Assembly (NCBI RefSeq): GCF_029814825.1 | Contig: NZ_CP122379.1 | Coordinates: forward strand, 1,860,001-1,924,000 | From: Aequorivita marisscotiae | GTDB lineage: Bacteria; Bacteroidota; Bacteroidia; Flavobacteriales; Flavobacteriaceae | Direction: 5' to 3' | DNA length: 64,000 bases | In this document: piece by piece, positions 45,313 through 54,763 of the stretch | How the letters are laid out: each line of letters opens with the position of its first letter | Position numbering within the stretch: the stretch's first letter is position 1 | Made by a program: the position numbers and the translations under genes | The notes under the pieces: model-generated | Told to the model about the DNA's origin: nothing | Database searches by the model: none | The model's input: only the letters and a program-made list of their open reading frames with translations

Positions 45313-45984
45313 TTAATTATGGAATTTATCCTCTTTCCAATTTTGTGGATTTTTAATAATATAATTTTCAATACGGTTATATTCCGCGTGGTTCCTAATA
45401 ATGTGGTCGTGAAATCCTGCCTGCCAACCATTTTGTATTTGCAAACGATTTGCATGTCGTGTGATCGCCGATTTATAGGAACCCACGATGGACGATATGG
45501 TATTTTTCCCCTGATTTTGAAATCGGATTTTTCCTATCGATTTTGCGGTCGTTTCCCCCGTTTCCCCTGTTTCCCCCCGTAGAGACAAGGCATGCCTTGT
45601 CTCTACTACCACGCCACCATTGCCGTCACCATTGCCGCCACCATTGCCACCATTGCCGCCACCATCGCCACCATCACCACCACCATCGCCACCACCATCA
45701 CCATCGCCGCCCGGTTTGTCAATCAATAATATTCCGTGAATATGGTTAGGCATAACCACAAATGCACCCAACGAAACGTGTTTTGAATGATTTGGAATTT
45801 CGTGCCATAAAATATTCACGATAATGCCTAACGATGAAAACACCATTTTCCCATTCTGTATTTCTCCAAAAAAATGTTTTCTATTTTTGGTGCAAATTGT
45901 AATAAAATAGGCCCCATTCCAGCCGTAATCCCACCATTGCGCTCGAATAGATTCAATTCTATATTTTCCTTTAAATTTTGCCAC
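45313..45984 (-). CDS. REP-associated tyrosine transposase (RAYT, Y1_Tnp family)
   Basis: 223 aa single-strand-specific HUH endonuclease, the kind that moves or maintains palindromic REP elements. The metal-binding HUH motif is PNHIHGILLI (His81, His83). The catalytic tyrosine is Tyr170 in IVGSYKSAITRHAN. Start GTG at 45984. Between the two motifs, residues about 91-146 are a low-complexity Gly/Asp/Asn tract plus VVVETRHALSLRGETGETGETT. The latter is encoded by a perfect 28-bp palindrome. The frame stays open, so activity may be kept. Confidence 0.88.
   Translation of the reverse strand: MAKFKGKYRIESIRAQWWDYGWNGAYFITICTKNRKHFFGEIQNGKMVFSSLGIIVNILWHEIPNHSKHVSLGAFVVMPNHIHGILLIDKPGGDGDGGGDGGGDGGDGGGNGGNGGGNGDGNGGVVVETRHALSLRGETGETGETTAKSIGKIRFQNQGKNTISSIVGSYKSAITRHANRLQIQNGWQAGFHDHIIRNHAEYNRIENYIIKNPQNWKEDKFHN
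45579..45606. repeat. 28-bp perfect palindrome inside the RAYT gene
   Basis: GTAGAGACAAGGCA followed by its exact reverse complement. It encodes VETRHALSLR in frame on the minus strand. Palindromes of this GAGAC...GTCTC type are scattered repeats in Bacteroidota and cyanobacteria (from memory). It may be a REP element targeted by this or a related transposase. Confidence 0.9.
45607..45714 (-). repeat. Low-complexity Gly-rich coding tract in the RAYT gene
   Basis: Imperfect CCACCATTGCC / CCACCATCGCC repeats encode GDGGGDGGG...GNGG. It is adjacent to the palindrome and lies between the HUH and Tyr motifs. Confidence 0.9.
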
Positions 45985-46172
45985 CTTAAATTGACATTCA
46001 AACCTTTATAATGAAATTTTAATTCTTAAAAATAAAGAATATTCCCGTAAAAATTTGAAATGTAATTTATTGCAATATGTGGCGTTATAATAGGGGTAAA
46101 TTCATCAAAAAACCAATCGTTAATAAAACCTTAAAAATTACAGTATCGCCGAAAGCTACATTTAAAGTTAAA

Positions 46173-46180
46173 TATCTTTA
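46173..46180 (+). promoter_or_regulatory. Possible -7 element for the TPR gene (TATCTTTA)
   Basis: One mismatch to TAnnTTTG, 21 bp before the ATG at 46202. Confidence 0.4.
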
Positions 46181-46201
46181 CGCCACAAAAAACTGTAACA
46201 A

Positions 46202-49200
46202 ATGGTTAAGAATTTTCTTGTCTTTTCGCTTTTTCTATTCCTTTCGTTTTCATCGCAATCACAACAATCGGCTGTTTTTACAAACGATTTTGCTGAGTTC
46301 AATAAAGCCTTGGAATTATACAAAAACGAACAATATCTAGCAGCCCAAAGCCTTTTCGACAAAATAAAATCCAATAGCAATGACGAAACCGTGCAAAGCG
46401 ATTGCGCGTACTATATTGCAAATGCTGCCGTGCGTTTAAACCAACAGAACGCCGATCAATTAATGGAGGAATTTGTGAAGAAATATCCTACGAGTTTAAA
46501 GCGCAATTCTGCATATATAGACGTGGCGAATTTTTACTTTGAAAACGGAAAATATTCGCACGCCCAAAAATGGTACGATAAGGTTGATGCTTCAAGTTTA
46601 AGCCGAAGCGAAAAGGAGCAATTCAATTTCAACAATGGTTACGTTTATTTTAAGGCGAAGCGGTACGACGATGCCAAAAACTATTTTAACAGAGTTTCTA
46701 CTTCGCAAAAATACGGTTCGCAGGCTAAGTATTACTTGGGTTTTATTGCCTACGAAGGCGATGATTATGAGGAAGCAAATGAAATGTTTGAAGAGGTAAA
46801 AGGCGAGGAACGCTATTCTGAAGATCTCAGTTATTACCAAGCCGATATGAATTTTAAACTCGGCAATTTTGAAAAGGCCATCGCGATGGGGAAGGAGCAG
46901 TTTGATAAATCCAACCCGCAGGAAAAAAGTCAGCTTTCAAAAATTATCGGCGAGAGCTATTTCAATCTTGGCCAGTATGCCGAAGCGATTCCGTATTTAA
47001 AGGAATACAAAGGAATGCGCGGTAAATGGAACAATACAGATTACTACCAATTGGGTTACGCTTATTACAAACAGGGCGAGTACGAAAATGCTATTGGCGA
47101 ATTCAACAAAATTGTGGATGGAAAAAACGCCGTTGCACAAAATGCCTATTACCATTTGGCGGAAAGTTATCTAAAGCTCGATAAAAAACAGGAAGCGTTG
47201 AACGCTTTTAAAAATGCTTCGGAAATGGATTTCAGTGAAAAAATTCAAGAAGATGCGTATTTAAATTATGCAAAGTTGAGCTATGAAATAGGGAATAGCT
47301 ATAAAAGCACACCGCAAGTTTTGCTTTCGTTTATTGAAAAATATCCCGACAATGAAAACAATGAAGAGCTGAAAACATTACTTATAGACAGTTACATAAC
47401 TTCAAAAAATTATAAGGAAGCGTTAGATTTATTGGAAAACAACAAAAATTTCGCAGATAAAGCCGCGTATCAAAAAGTAGCTTTTTACAGAGGTATTGAA
47501 TTGTACAACGAAGCAGATTACAACGAAGCCATTTCATTTTTCGATAAAAGCCTAAAATATCCCGAAGATGCTAATTTTGCCGCCCGCGCAACCTATTGGA
47601 AAGCCGAAAGCGAATATCAACTTTCAAATTTTGAAAAGTCGCTGGCGGGTTATAATAAATTTCAACAAATGACCGGATCCCGGCAAACGGGAGAATTTAA
47701 AAACTTGAAATACAATCTGGCGTACAACCATTTCAAATTAAAAAATTATCCTGAAGCTATTTCAAATTTTAAAACTTATGTGGGTTCATCTTCGGCAGAA
47801 AGCGTTCGGAAAAAGGATGCGTTCTTGCGTTTGGGCGATAGCTATTTTGTTACTAGCCAATATTGGCCGGCGATGGAAAATTACAATGCCGCAATTGAAT
47901 TGGGTGGAGAAAACGATTATGCACAATTTCAAAAGGCCGTTAGCTACGGTTTTGTAGACCGTAGCGAAAAGAAAATTGAGGAACTTATCACTTTTATCAA
48001 AAAATACCCAAAATCGGTTTACCGCGATGATGCGCTATACGAATTGGGCAATACGTACGTGGCTCAAAATAGAAACGAGGAAGCTATTTCGGCTTACGAC
48101 CAATTGGTCCGCGAAATTCCCAATAGTAGTTTTGTTTCAAAAGCTTTGCTAAAAAAAGCACTCATTTTTGAAAACTCTGGAAAAAGTAACGAAGCACTGG
48201 CAATTTTTAAAAGTGTAACAAAAAATTTCCCTTCCACACCCGAAGCTTTACAAGCCGTTTCGTCCGCAAAACTTATTTATATAGAACAAGGCAATGTTGA
48301 CGAATATGCTCGCTGGGTAAAAACTTTGGATTACGTGCAGGTGGGCGACACAGAGCTCGATGATGCAGCCTATCAAGCGGCAGAGCAGCCTTATTTGGAA
48401 AACAATCAAAACCAGGCCAAAACCCGTTTTGAGGATTATTTAAAGCAATTTCCAAATGGGCAGCACGTGTTGAACGCACATTTTTACGTGGGCCAAATTT
48501 ATTTTGCCGATGGAAAGAATGAAGCGGCCATTCCGCATTTTGAATACGTTGTAAACCGTGAACGAAGCGAATTTACCGAACAGGCCCTTGCCCGGATTTC
48601 CGAATTGTATTTGGGTAAAAAGGATTACAAAAACGCTTCAAAATATTTAACGCGTCTGGAAGCCGAAGCAGATTTTCCGCAGAACATAATTTTTGCACAG
48701 ACCAATAGTATGAAAGCTGCATATGAATTAAAACAATATGCCGAAGCGGTAAGTTATGCCGAAAAAGTGCTTCAGAATTCAAAGATTGACAATTCAATTA
48801 AAAGCGATGCGCAGATAATTATTGCCCGTTCGGCGATAAAAACGAATAATGAGTCAAAAGCCAAAACCGCCTATGCCGAAGTACAAAAAATAGCAACCGG
48901 CGCCCTCGCCGCCGAAGCGCTTTATTACGATGCATATTTCAAAAATAAAGAAGGAAATTTTGAAGGTTCAAACGCATCAATCCAGAAATTAGCGAAGGAC
49001 TATTCCGGATATAAATTATACGGTGCCAAAGGTTTGGTGCTGATGGCGAAGAATTTTTACGCGCTAAAGGATGCCTATCAAGCCACCTATATTTTGGAAA
49101 GTGTGACAAAAAACTTCACCGATTTTCCGGAAGTGGTTGATGAAGCAAAAGCCGAACTTGTCGTAATCAAAAACGCCGAAGCCAAAACCAATTCTTCGGT

Positions 49201-49219
49201 AGAAACTGGCGGAAATTAA
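46202..49219 (+). CDS. Exported tetratricopeptide-repeat protein, 1005 aa
   Basis: Signal peptide (FLVFSLFLFLSFSSQSQQ), then about twenty or more TPR units across the whole mature protein, with typical YYQLGYAYYKQGEYENAI and ALYELGNTYVAQNRNEEAISAYDQL repeats. It is a periplasmic or outer-membrane scaffold by inference. The next gene, 85 bp downstream, encodes an outer-membrane barrel, and the pair look cotranscribed. It may assemble or recruit partners at the envelope. The first repeat region resembles YbgF/BamD-type TPRs. Confidence 0.88.
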   Translation: MVKNFLVFSLFLFLSFSSQSQQSAVFTNDFAEFNKALELYKNEQYLAAQSLFDKIKSNSNDETVQSDCAYYIANAAVRLNQQNADQLMEEFVKKYPTSLKRNSAYIDVANFYFENGKYSHAQKWYDKVDASSLSRSEKEQFNFNNGYVYFKAKRYDDAKNYFNRVSTSQKYGSQAKYYLGFIAYEGDDYEEANEMFEEVKGEERYSEDLSYYQADMNFKLGNFEKAIAMGKEQFDKSNPQEKSQLSKIIGESYFNLGQYAEAIPYLKEYKGMRGKWNNTDYYQLGYAYYKQGEYENAIGEFNKIVDGKNAVAQNAYYHLAESYLKLDKKQEALNAFKNASEMDFSEKIQEDAYLNYAKLSYEIGNSYKSTPQVLLSFIEKYPDNENNEELKTLLIDSYITSKNYKEALDLLENNKNFADKAAYQKVAFYRGIELYNEADYNEAISFFDKSLKYPEDANFAARATYWKAESEYQLSNFEKSLAGYNKFQQMTGSRQTGEFKNLKYNLAYNHFKLKNYPEAISNFKTYVGSSSAESVRKKDAFLRLGDSYFVTSQYWPAMENYNAAIELGGENDYAQFQKAVSYGFVDRSEKKIEELITFIKKYPKSVYRDDALYELGNTYVAQNRNEEAISAYDQLVREIPNSSFVSKALLKKALIFENSGKSNEALAIFKSVTKNFPSTPEALQAVSSAKLIYIEQGNVDEYARWVKTLDYVQVGDTELDDAAYQAAEQPYLENNQNQAKTRFEDYLKQFPNGQHVLNAHFYVGQIYFADGKNEAAIPHFEYVVNRERSEFTEQALARISELYLGKKDYKNASKYLTRLEAEADFPQNIIFAQTNSMKAAYELKQYAEAVSYAEKVLQNSKIDNSIKSDAQIIIARSAIKTNNESKAKTAYAEVQKIATGALAAEALYYDAYFKNKEGNFEGSNASIQKLAKDYSGYKLYGAKGLVLMAKNFYALKDAYQATYILESVTKNFTDFPEVVDEAKAELVVIKNAEAKTNSSVETGGN

Positions 49220-49304
49220 GCATTTGGACCAATTCTTCCTGCAAGGTTTTCAAAACTTTGTAGGCTTAAAAACTAATTAAAGAAGAAAAAAATTAATTGA
49301 TAAT

Positions 49305-51041
49305 ATGTTAAAGAAACGCATCGTATTATTTTCATTCGCAACAATTGTATTGTTCAACTTTTCTATGTTTTCACAGGAAAAAGAACTGGATCCCGAAGTG
49401 GTAAATATTGTAAAACCCTATACGCCCACAATTTCGGATGCCTTTAAAGTGAAGGAAACACCATCCTTGAACGACTCCATTTCAACTTCCAAAAAAGAAG
49501 TGAAATACAGTATTTTCTCGGTTCCGGTAGCTTCAACTTTTACGCCTGCAAAAGGAAAGGCCACCAATGTTGAAAAGGCGAAACCTATAAAGTTATACGA
49601 TAATTACGCCACGCTTGGCTTCGGAAATTACACCTCTATTTTGGGCGAACTCTACAGCAATTTTGAAATAAGCCGTACCGATAACGCTGGGTTTTTCTTT
49701 CGGCATAATTCATCACAGGGCGATATTAAAGATGTAAAATTGGACAATAAATATTACGACACCAGCCTGGATGCAAATTATACGAGTCGCCAACGAGACG
49801 CAACCTATAGGCTCGATGCGGGCGTGGAACATCAAATTTATAACTGGTATGGTTTGCCCGAAAATTACGTAACATATCCCGACAACGTGATTGCGAATAT
49901 TGATCCGCTGCAAACGTATTTCAGTGGTTATGTAGGAGGAAGTATTGCGCTGGACGATTCGTTTTTTGAAAAAGCGGCATTAAATATTCGGTATTTGGGC
50001 GACGCGTTTTCCTCTTCGGAATTTAATGCTACGGTAAAACCTGAGTTTTCATTTCCGTTGGAAGATATATTGCTAAAAGTAGATGGCGATATTGATTATT
50101 TAAGCGGAAGTTTTGATAGAAACTACCTAAATACTTCCGATATAAAATACAGTAATTTACAAGTAGGTTTGGCACCGTCAATCACCTATATAAATAACGA
50201 GCTAAGCGTTTCGTTGGGCGTTGCGGGGTATGTGAGTTTGGATGCTGAAAACAGCAACACAGATTTTTCACTCTACCCAAGATTAAATGCCTCGTACCGA
50301 TTGTTGGACGAGACCGTAATTGTTTACGGTGGGGCAGAAGGTGGACTTCAGCAAAATACATATTATGGTTTTAAGGAAGAAAATCCATTTGTTTCTCCAA
50401 CCTTAAACATTGTACCAACAAAAAAGTTATACGAAGGTTTTGGAGGAGTTAAGGGGAAAATTTCAAATTCCGTTGCTTACAATGTTCGGGCTTCCTATGG
50501 AAAGGATGAAAACCGCGCACTTTTTCAAATGAATCCTTTTAAGATTTACAACGCAAATTTTGAAGGGTATGAATACGGAAATACCTTTAATGTGGTTTAT
50601 GACGATATAAATACACTTGCTTTTTTCGCAGAGTTAAAAGTGGAAGTTTCCAATACATTCTCCTTGGGAATTAACGGAACGTACAATAATTACAGCACAG
50701 ATTTGCAAAATGAAGCTTGGAACTTGCCTGATTTAAAAGCCTCGGTGTTTTCAAATTTCAACATTACCGAAAAATTATACGGTGGTGCATCGCTGTTTTT
50801 CGTGGGTGAACGGAAGGATTTGGCGTATAATTATAACCCTCCAGGCACTTTCTTTGCGCAGAAAGTTTCGTTGGATGGATATGTGGATGCTAATGTGAAT
50901 TTCGGGTACAGATTTACCGATAGACTTTCCGTTTTTGTAAAGGGAAGCAATTTGTTTGGCGAGAATTACGAAAAGTGGATGAACTATCCGGTGCAGGGAA
51001 TACAAGGTTTGGCGGGTGTTACCTATAAATTTGATTGGTAA
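49305..51041 (+). CDS. Outer-membrane beta-barrel protein (TonB-dependent-receptor-like)
   Basis: 578 aa. It has a signal peptide (IVLFSFATIVLFNFSMFSQ), then KELDPEVVNIVKPYTPTISDAFKVKETP. This opening resembles proteins annotated as TonB-dependent receptors in Bacteroidota, but no plug domain is apparent. The rest is alternating beta strands with aromatic girdles, ending GVTYKFDW with a terminal aromatic residue as usual for barrels. It follows the TPR gene and ends at a clear terminator. Confidence 0.8.
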   Translation: MLKKRIVLFSFATIVLFNFSMFSQEKELDPEVVNIVKPYTPTISDAFKVKETPSLNDSISTSKKEVKYSIFSVPVASTFTPAKGKATNVEKAKPIKLYDNYATLGFGNYTSILGELYSNFEISRTDNAGFFFRHNSSQGDIKDVKLDNKYYDTSLDANYTSRQRDATYRLDAGVEHQIYNWYGLPENYVTYPDNVIANIDPLQTYFSGYVGGSIALDDSFFEKAALNIRYLGDAFSSSEFNATVKPEFSFPLEDILLKVDGDIDYLSGSFDRNYLNTSDIKYSNLQVGLAPSITYINNELSVSLGVAGYVSLDAENSNTDFSLYPRLNASYRLLDETVIVYGGAEGGLQQNTYYGFKEENPFVSPTLNIVPTKKLYEGFGGVKGKISNSVAYNVRASYGKDENRALFQMNPFKIYNANFEGYEYGNTFNVVYDDINTLAFFAELKVEVSNTFSLGINGTYNNYSTDLQNEAWNLPDLKASVFSNFNITEKLYGGASLFFVGERKDLAYNYNPPGTFFAQKVSLDGYVDANVNFGYRFTDRLSVFVKGSNLFGENYEKWMNYPVQGIQGLAGVTYKFDW

Positions 51042-51063
51042 ATTCCAAAAATTATAAATTAGT

Positions 51064-51093
51064 AAAACATCCGTCTTTGGCGGATGTTTTTTT
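51064..51093 (+). terminator. Rho-independent terminator after the outer-membrane barrel gene
   Basis: A 10-bp stem AAAACATCCG (51064-51073) / CGGATGTTTT (51081-51090) with a 7-nt loop, followed by T7ATTTTTA. An in-frame ATG at 51084 for the next gene lies in this T-run and is not a real start. Confidence 0.9.
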
Positions 51094-51119
51094 ATTTTTA
51101 CAGACTAATTATTTCTATT

Positions 51120-52757
51120 ATGAAAAAACTATTCTCCATTTTATTCGCAGTTACCCTTTTATCCTGCGCCCCCGATAAACTTCCCGCAGACTTATTGATT
51201 AAAAACGCAACAATTTATACGGTCGATAATAACTTTAGCACCGCGAGTGCTTTGGTGGTAAAAGACGGTAAAATTATTGAAATAGGCCTAAAACCTGAAC
51301 TTGAATTAAAATATAAAATTAAGGAAACGTACGACGCCAAAGGCAATACGGTAGTTCCCGGACTTATTGATGCACACGCGCACTTATACGGCCTTGGCCT
51401 TGGGTTGCAAAATGTAAACTTAATCGGAACCAAGAGTTTTGAAGAAATTCTGGGTCGGGTGGTCGCTTTTCAGGAAACTAGAAATGTGCCCTACGTTATC
51501 GGACGCGGTTGGGACCAAAACGATTGGGACGATAAAAATTTCCCCACAAAAAAGGAACTGGACTCATTATTTCCCGAAACGCCCGTTGCCTTGCAAAGGG
51601 TAGATGGCCATGCGTATTTGGTGAATTCAAAGGCGTTGGAACTTGCGGGAATTAATTCCAAAACAAAGGTGGCCGGTGGCGAAGTGGTTTTGGAAAACGG
51701 CGAACCTACCGGAATAATCATAGACGCGCCAATGCGTTTAATACGAAAAACCTTCCCTCCAATTACTTCTGAAGTTTCAACCGAAGCCCTGTTGGAAGCC
51801 GAAAAAATCTGCCTGCAATATGGCTTGACCACGGTTGATGATGCGGGCTTGGGAAGAAATATTATCGAGTTGATCGACACCCTTCAAAAAGAGGGAAAAT
51901 TTAAGCTCAGAATGTATGCTATGGTTAGCAACACTCCCAAAAATCGCGACTATTATTTAAACAAAGGCATTTATAAAACCGACAGATTGAATGTGCGTTC
52001 CTTTAAAGTGTATGCAGATGGCGCGCTGGGTTCCCGCGGTGCCGCAATGCGCAAACCGTACAGCGATATGCCGCACCATTTTGGAGCGATGATTGCCACT
52101 GCCGATAGCTTGAAGTATTTAGCCGAAAAACTTGCTGCTTCAGAATTTCAGATGAACACCCACGCCATTGGCGATTCGGCAAACATTGCGGTGCTCCGGG
52201 CGTATAAAAAGGCGTTGGAAGGACAGACCGATAGACGTTGGCGTGTGGAACATGCACAGATAATTTCGGCAGCAGATTTTGATTATTTCAATGACAATAA
52301 TAATATTCTTCCGTCGGTGCAGCCTACGCACGCCACCAGCGATATGTATTGGGCCGAGGATAGAGTGGGAGCGGAGCGCATAAAAGGCGCCTATGCCTAT
52401 AAAGAATTACTGAACAAAGCCGGAAGCATCGCTTTGGGCACCGATTTTCCCGTAGAACAAGTAAACCCGATGTACACTTTTTACGCCGCCGTTGCAAGAA
52501 AGGATTTAGAAAATTACCCTGCAGAAGGTTTTCAGATGAAGGATGCCTTAACGCGTGAAGAAGCTTTACGCGGAATGACTATTTGGGCTGCTTTTGCAAA
52601 TTTTGAGGAAGATGAAAAAGGAAGTATTGAGGTGGGAAAATTTGCCGATTTCACCATTCTCGATAAAGATATTATGAAGATTGAGGAAAGTGAAATTCCA
52701 AATACGAAGGTTGTTGCAACATTTATAAATGGTGAATTAGTTTACGAAGCCGAATAA
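51120..52757 (+). CDS. Amidohydrolase-family lipoprotein (YtcJ-like)
   Basis: 545 aa from the ATG at 51120; the earlier ATG at 51084 falls inside the preceding terminator. A lipobox LLSC puts the acylated Cys at residue 16. The amidohydrolase_3 fold shows the metal-binding DAHAHLYG, then VIGRGWDQNDW, NTHAIGD and LGTDFPVEQVNP. The family hydrolyses C-N bonds in amides or cyclic compounds; the substrate here is unknown. It is probably tethered to the periplasmic face of a membrane. It ends 3 bp before a CTTTGCG repeat. Confidence 0.9.
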   Translation: MKKLFSILFAVTLLSCAPDKLPADLLIKNATIYTVDNNFSTASALVVKDGKIIEIGLKPELELKYKIKETYDAKGNTVVPGLIDAHAHLYGLGLGLQNVNLIGTKSFEEILGRVVAFQETRNVPYVIGRGWDQNDWDDKNFPTKKELDSLFPETPVALQRVDGHAYLVNSKALELAGINSKTKVAGGEVVLENGEPTGIIIDAPMRLIRKTFPPITSEVSTEALLEAEKICLQYGLTTVDDAGLGRNIIELIDTLQKEGKFKLRMYAMVSNTPKNRDYYLNKGIYKTDRLNVRSFKVYADGALGSRGAAMRKPYSDMPHHFGAMIATADSLKYLAEKLAASEFQMNTHAIGDSANIAVLRAYKKALEGQTDRRWRVEHAQIISAADFDYFNDNNNILPSVQPTHATSDMYWAEDRVGAERIKGAYAYKELLNKAGSIALGTDFPVEQVNPMYTFYAAVARKDLENYPAEGFQMKDALTREEALRGMTIWAAFANFEEDEKGSIEVGKFADFTILDKDIMKIEESEIPNTKVVATFINGELVYEAE

Positions 52758-52760
52758 AAA

Positions 52761-52819
52761 CTTTCCGTCTTTGCGACTTTGCGAGAAATTTTTGCACGCA
52801 AAGCCGCAAAGACGCAAAG
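52761..52819. repeat. CTTTGCG-type palindromic repeat, copy 1
   Basis: Arms CGTCTTTGCGACTTTGCG (52766-52783) and CGCAAAGCCGCAAAGACG (52797-52814) pair at 17 of 18 positions. It is the fullest of three related copies (others at 57801-57859 and 58319-58368). It can act as a terminator for the amidohydrolase gene and overlaps the false N-terminal extension of the next ORF. Confidence 0.85.
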
Positions 52820-52829
52820 AATAGTTATA

Positions 52830-53327
52830 ATGGAAAACATCATAAAACAACTTCCTCAAAAAGCAAAAGAAGCCGAAGCCGAAAACAAAAAGTTTTTCGC
52901 AAAGCTGAAGAAAAAGCCGCCTAAGCATCTTGATAGTTTGATGCAGGAATTGCACGAGGAAGAATTCCAAAGAACAGATTGTTTAACGTGTGCCAATTGC
53001 TGTAAGACTACCGGGCCACTTTTTACCGATAAAGACATTGGGCGGATTTCAAAACATTTCCGGATGAAACCGCAACAATTTATTGAAACCTATTTGCAGA
53101 TAGACGAAGACAAAGATTACGTTTTGCAAAGCGTGCCCTGCAGTTTTTTGGGTGCGGATAATTATTGCGGTATTTACGATGTGCGCCCAAAAGCCTGCCG
53201 CGAATTTCCGCATACGGACCGAAAGAAATTCCAACAGATTTCAAACTTAACACTAAAGAATGTAACTATTTGTCCCGCTGCTTTTAATATAGTGGAAGAG
53301 ATGAAACGAAGGATAAATTCCAAATAA
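52830..53327 (+). CDS. YkgJ-family cysteine-cluster protein
   Basis: 165 aa from the ATG at 52830; a longer in-frame start at 52779 would translate the palindromic repeat and is rejected. A lysine-rich N-terminus is followed by conserved cysteines: CLTCANCCKTTGPLFT (three Cys), SVPCSFLGADNYCGIYDVRPKACREFPH and CPAAF. This matches the CxBxCxxC zinc- or iron-binding YkgJ family (PF03692-type), proposed to chelate Zn/Fe or assist modification. Role unknown. Confidence 0.88.
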   Translation: MENIIKQLPQKAKEAEAENKKFFAKLKKKPPKHLDSLMQELHEEEFQRTDCLTCANCCKTTGPLFTDKDIGRISKHFRMKPQQFIETYLQIDEDKDYVLQSVPCSFLGADNYCGIYDVRPKACREFPHTDRKKFQQISNLTLKNVTICPAAFNIVEEMKRRINSK

Positions 53328-53360
53328 AAAATCTCAAAAAAATAAATTCTAAACAATAAA

Positions 53361-53425
53361 GTCCCACCCCTAGCCCTCCCAGAGGGAGGGAAAGATTCCT
53401 CCTTTTGAATGGGGTTAGGTGGATG
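53361..53425. repeat. CCCACCCCTAGCCC-type intergenic palindromic repeat
   Basis: CCCACCCCTAGCCCTCCC ... GGGAGGG ... GGGGTTAGGTGG gives nested inverted repeats, with a tight CCCTCC/GGAGGG hairpin. A related shorter copy is at 56041-56067. It lies between convergent genes. Confidence 0.7.
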
Positions 53426-53443
53426 TTTTGGAATTTGTCAATT

Positions 53444-54763
53444 TTATGGATAAAGCAAATACTTCGCTCGAATTTTCTGAAAATCAGAAAGCCCTTCTTT
53501 CCACGAATCCCGGATTTCTTCCGCAGATAATCCTTGTTCAATCTGCTTTTGTAATTTATCGGTTCCTGCAAGTTTCACAAAAAACGAATTAAAGAAATCC
53601 TTCTTTTTTCCATTGGCGTTGTAAGCATCAATCAACCATTCCAGCTTTATTTTACTTAAACGCGGTTCGTTTCTTAGATCTTTTCCGTGGCAAAGTTGCC
53701 CTTTGAACTTAGGGTTTTTTGCACCTTCATTGGACTGTGGCGTATATGAAAAAGTATAATTTGAAGCAGGCAAGCTCGGCGCCCCAAAAACCTGAAATTG
53801 CATATCGGTACCGCGGCCAGCGTTAATAAATGTTCCTTCAAAAAAACACAGACTTGGATATAAATTTATGGATTGCGCATTTGGTAAATTAGGCGATGGT
53901 TTTATGGGTAGTGCGTACGGAGTTTGGTGGGTGTAGTTTTTCATCTTTATAATGGTAAGATCGCAATAGGTTCTTTTTTTAGACCAATCGCTGCCTAAAT
54001 TATCTATCCATCCTTCGCCGTTAATCATTGCCGCATATTCTCCAATGGTCATCCCGTGCACAATAGGAACAGGATGCATTCCAACAAAGCTTTGATGCTC
54101 TTTTTCTAAAATAGGTCCATCAATATAATGCCCGTTGGGATTGGGACGGTCCAGGACAATTACTGGAATTCCTAGCTCTGCGCAGGCTTCCATTACGTAA
54201 TGCAACGTAGAAATGTACGTGTAAAACCGTGCCCCCACATCTTGAATATCGAACACCATTACATCAATTCCCTTTAACTGTTCTGGGGAGGGCTTTTTGT
54301 TGCTACCGTAAAGTGAAATTAGCGGTACACCGGTTTCTTTATCAATACCATCTTTCACGTGTTCTCCGGCATCGGCCGTACCACGGAAACCGTGTTCGGG
54401 TGCAAAAACTTTTTTAACTGAAATTTTATTTAGAATAAGATAATCAACTAAATGCATCTGCATTTTGAATTTTTTTACTTCTTCAATTGCAGGATCATTA
54501 GCCTTTTTAATTGTTACTTCAGAAGTTTGGTTTGCAACTACACCCACATTTTTACCTTTCAAAAGATCGGCATAAAGGTGATATTGTTCTGCCCCTACAA
54601 TAATCTGTGGTTCGCTAAGAGAATCAAGGATAGTTTTGACGGTTATCTTTTCTCTTTGTTCTCTGTTCTTTTTTCTTTCTTCTTTATTCTGAAGAGAATT
54701 TCCACAAGACAAAACCGTTAAAACAACCAATAAAACTGTATTTTTGAAAAAAGTTAAGCCCAT
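53444..54763 (-). CDS. DUF1343 lipoprotein, NamZ-like exo-beta-N-acetylmuramidase
   Basis: 439 aa from the ATG at 54763 (GLTFFKNTVLLVVLTVLSC, lipobox Cys20); the open frame further upstream is antisense to the permease gene. The core has GKNVGVVANQTSEVTIK, FAPEHGFRGTADAGEHVKDG, VMVFDIQDVGARFYTYISTLHYVMEA and NPNGHYIDGPILEKEHQSFVGMHPVPIVHGMTIGEYA, matching DUF1343. Members (NamZ) remove N-acetylmuramic acid from muropeptide ends in peptidoglycan recycling. Start codons of this gene and the divergent permease gene are 9 bp apart. Confidence 0.92.
   Translation of the reverse strand: MGLTFFKNTVLLVVLTVLSCGNSLQNKEERKKNREQREKITVKTILDSLSEPQIIVGAEQYHLYADLLKGKNVGVVANQTSEVTIKKANDPAIEEVKKFKMQMHLVDYLILNKISVKKVFAPEHGFRGTADAGEHVKDGIDKETGVPLISLYGSNKKPSPEQLKGIDVMVFDIQDVGARFYTYISTLHYVMEACAELGIPVIVLDRPNPNGHYIDGPILEKEHQSFVGMHPVPIVHGMTIGEYAAMINGEGWIDNLGSDWSKKRTYCDLTIIKMKNYTHQTPYALPIKPSPNLPNAQSINLYPSLCFFEGTFINAGRGTDMQFQVFGAPSLPASNYTFSYTPQSNEGAKNPKFKGQLCHGKDLRNEPRLSKIKLEWLIDAYNANGKKKDFFNSFFVKLAGTDKLQKQIEQGLSAEEIRDSWKEGLSDFQKIRAKYLLYP

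Noticed and set aside
45313..45984. Calling the RAYT a pseudogene because of the low-complexity insert
   Set aside because: The frame is intact, and both the HUH and tyrosine motifs are present on either side of the insert.
51084..51119. Upstream ATG for the amidohydrolase
   Set aside because: It lies in the T-run of the preceding terminator and would hide the lipobox signal peptide.
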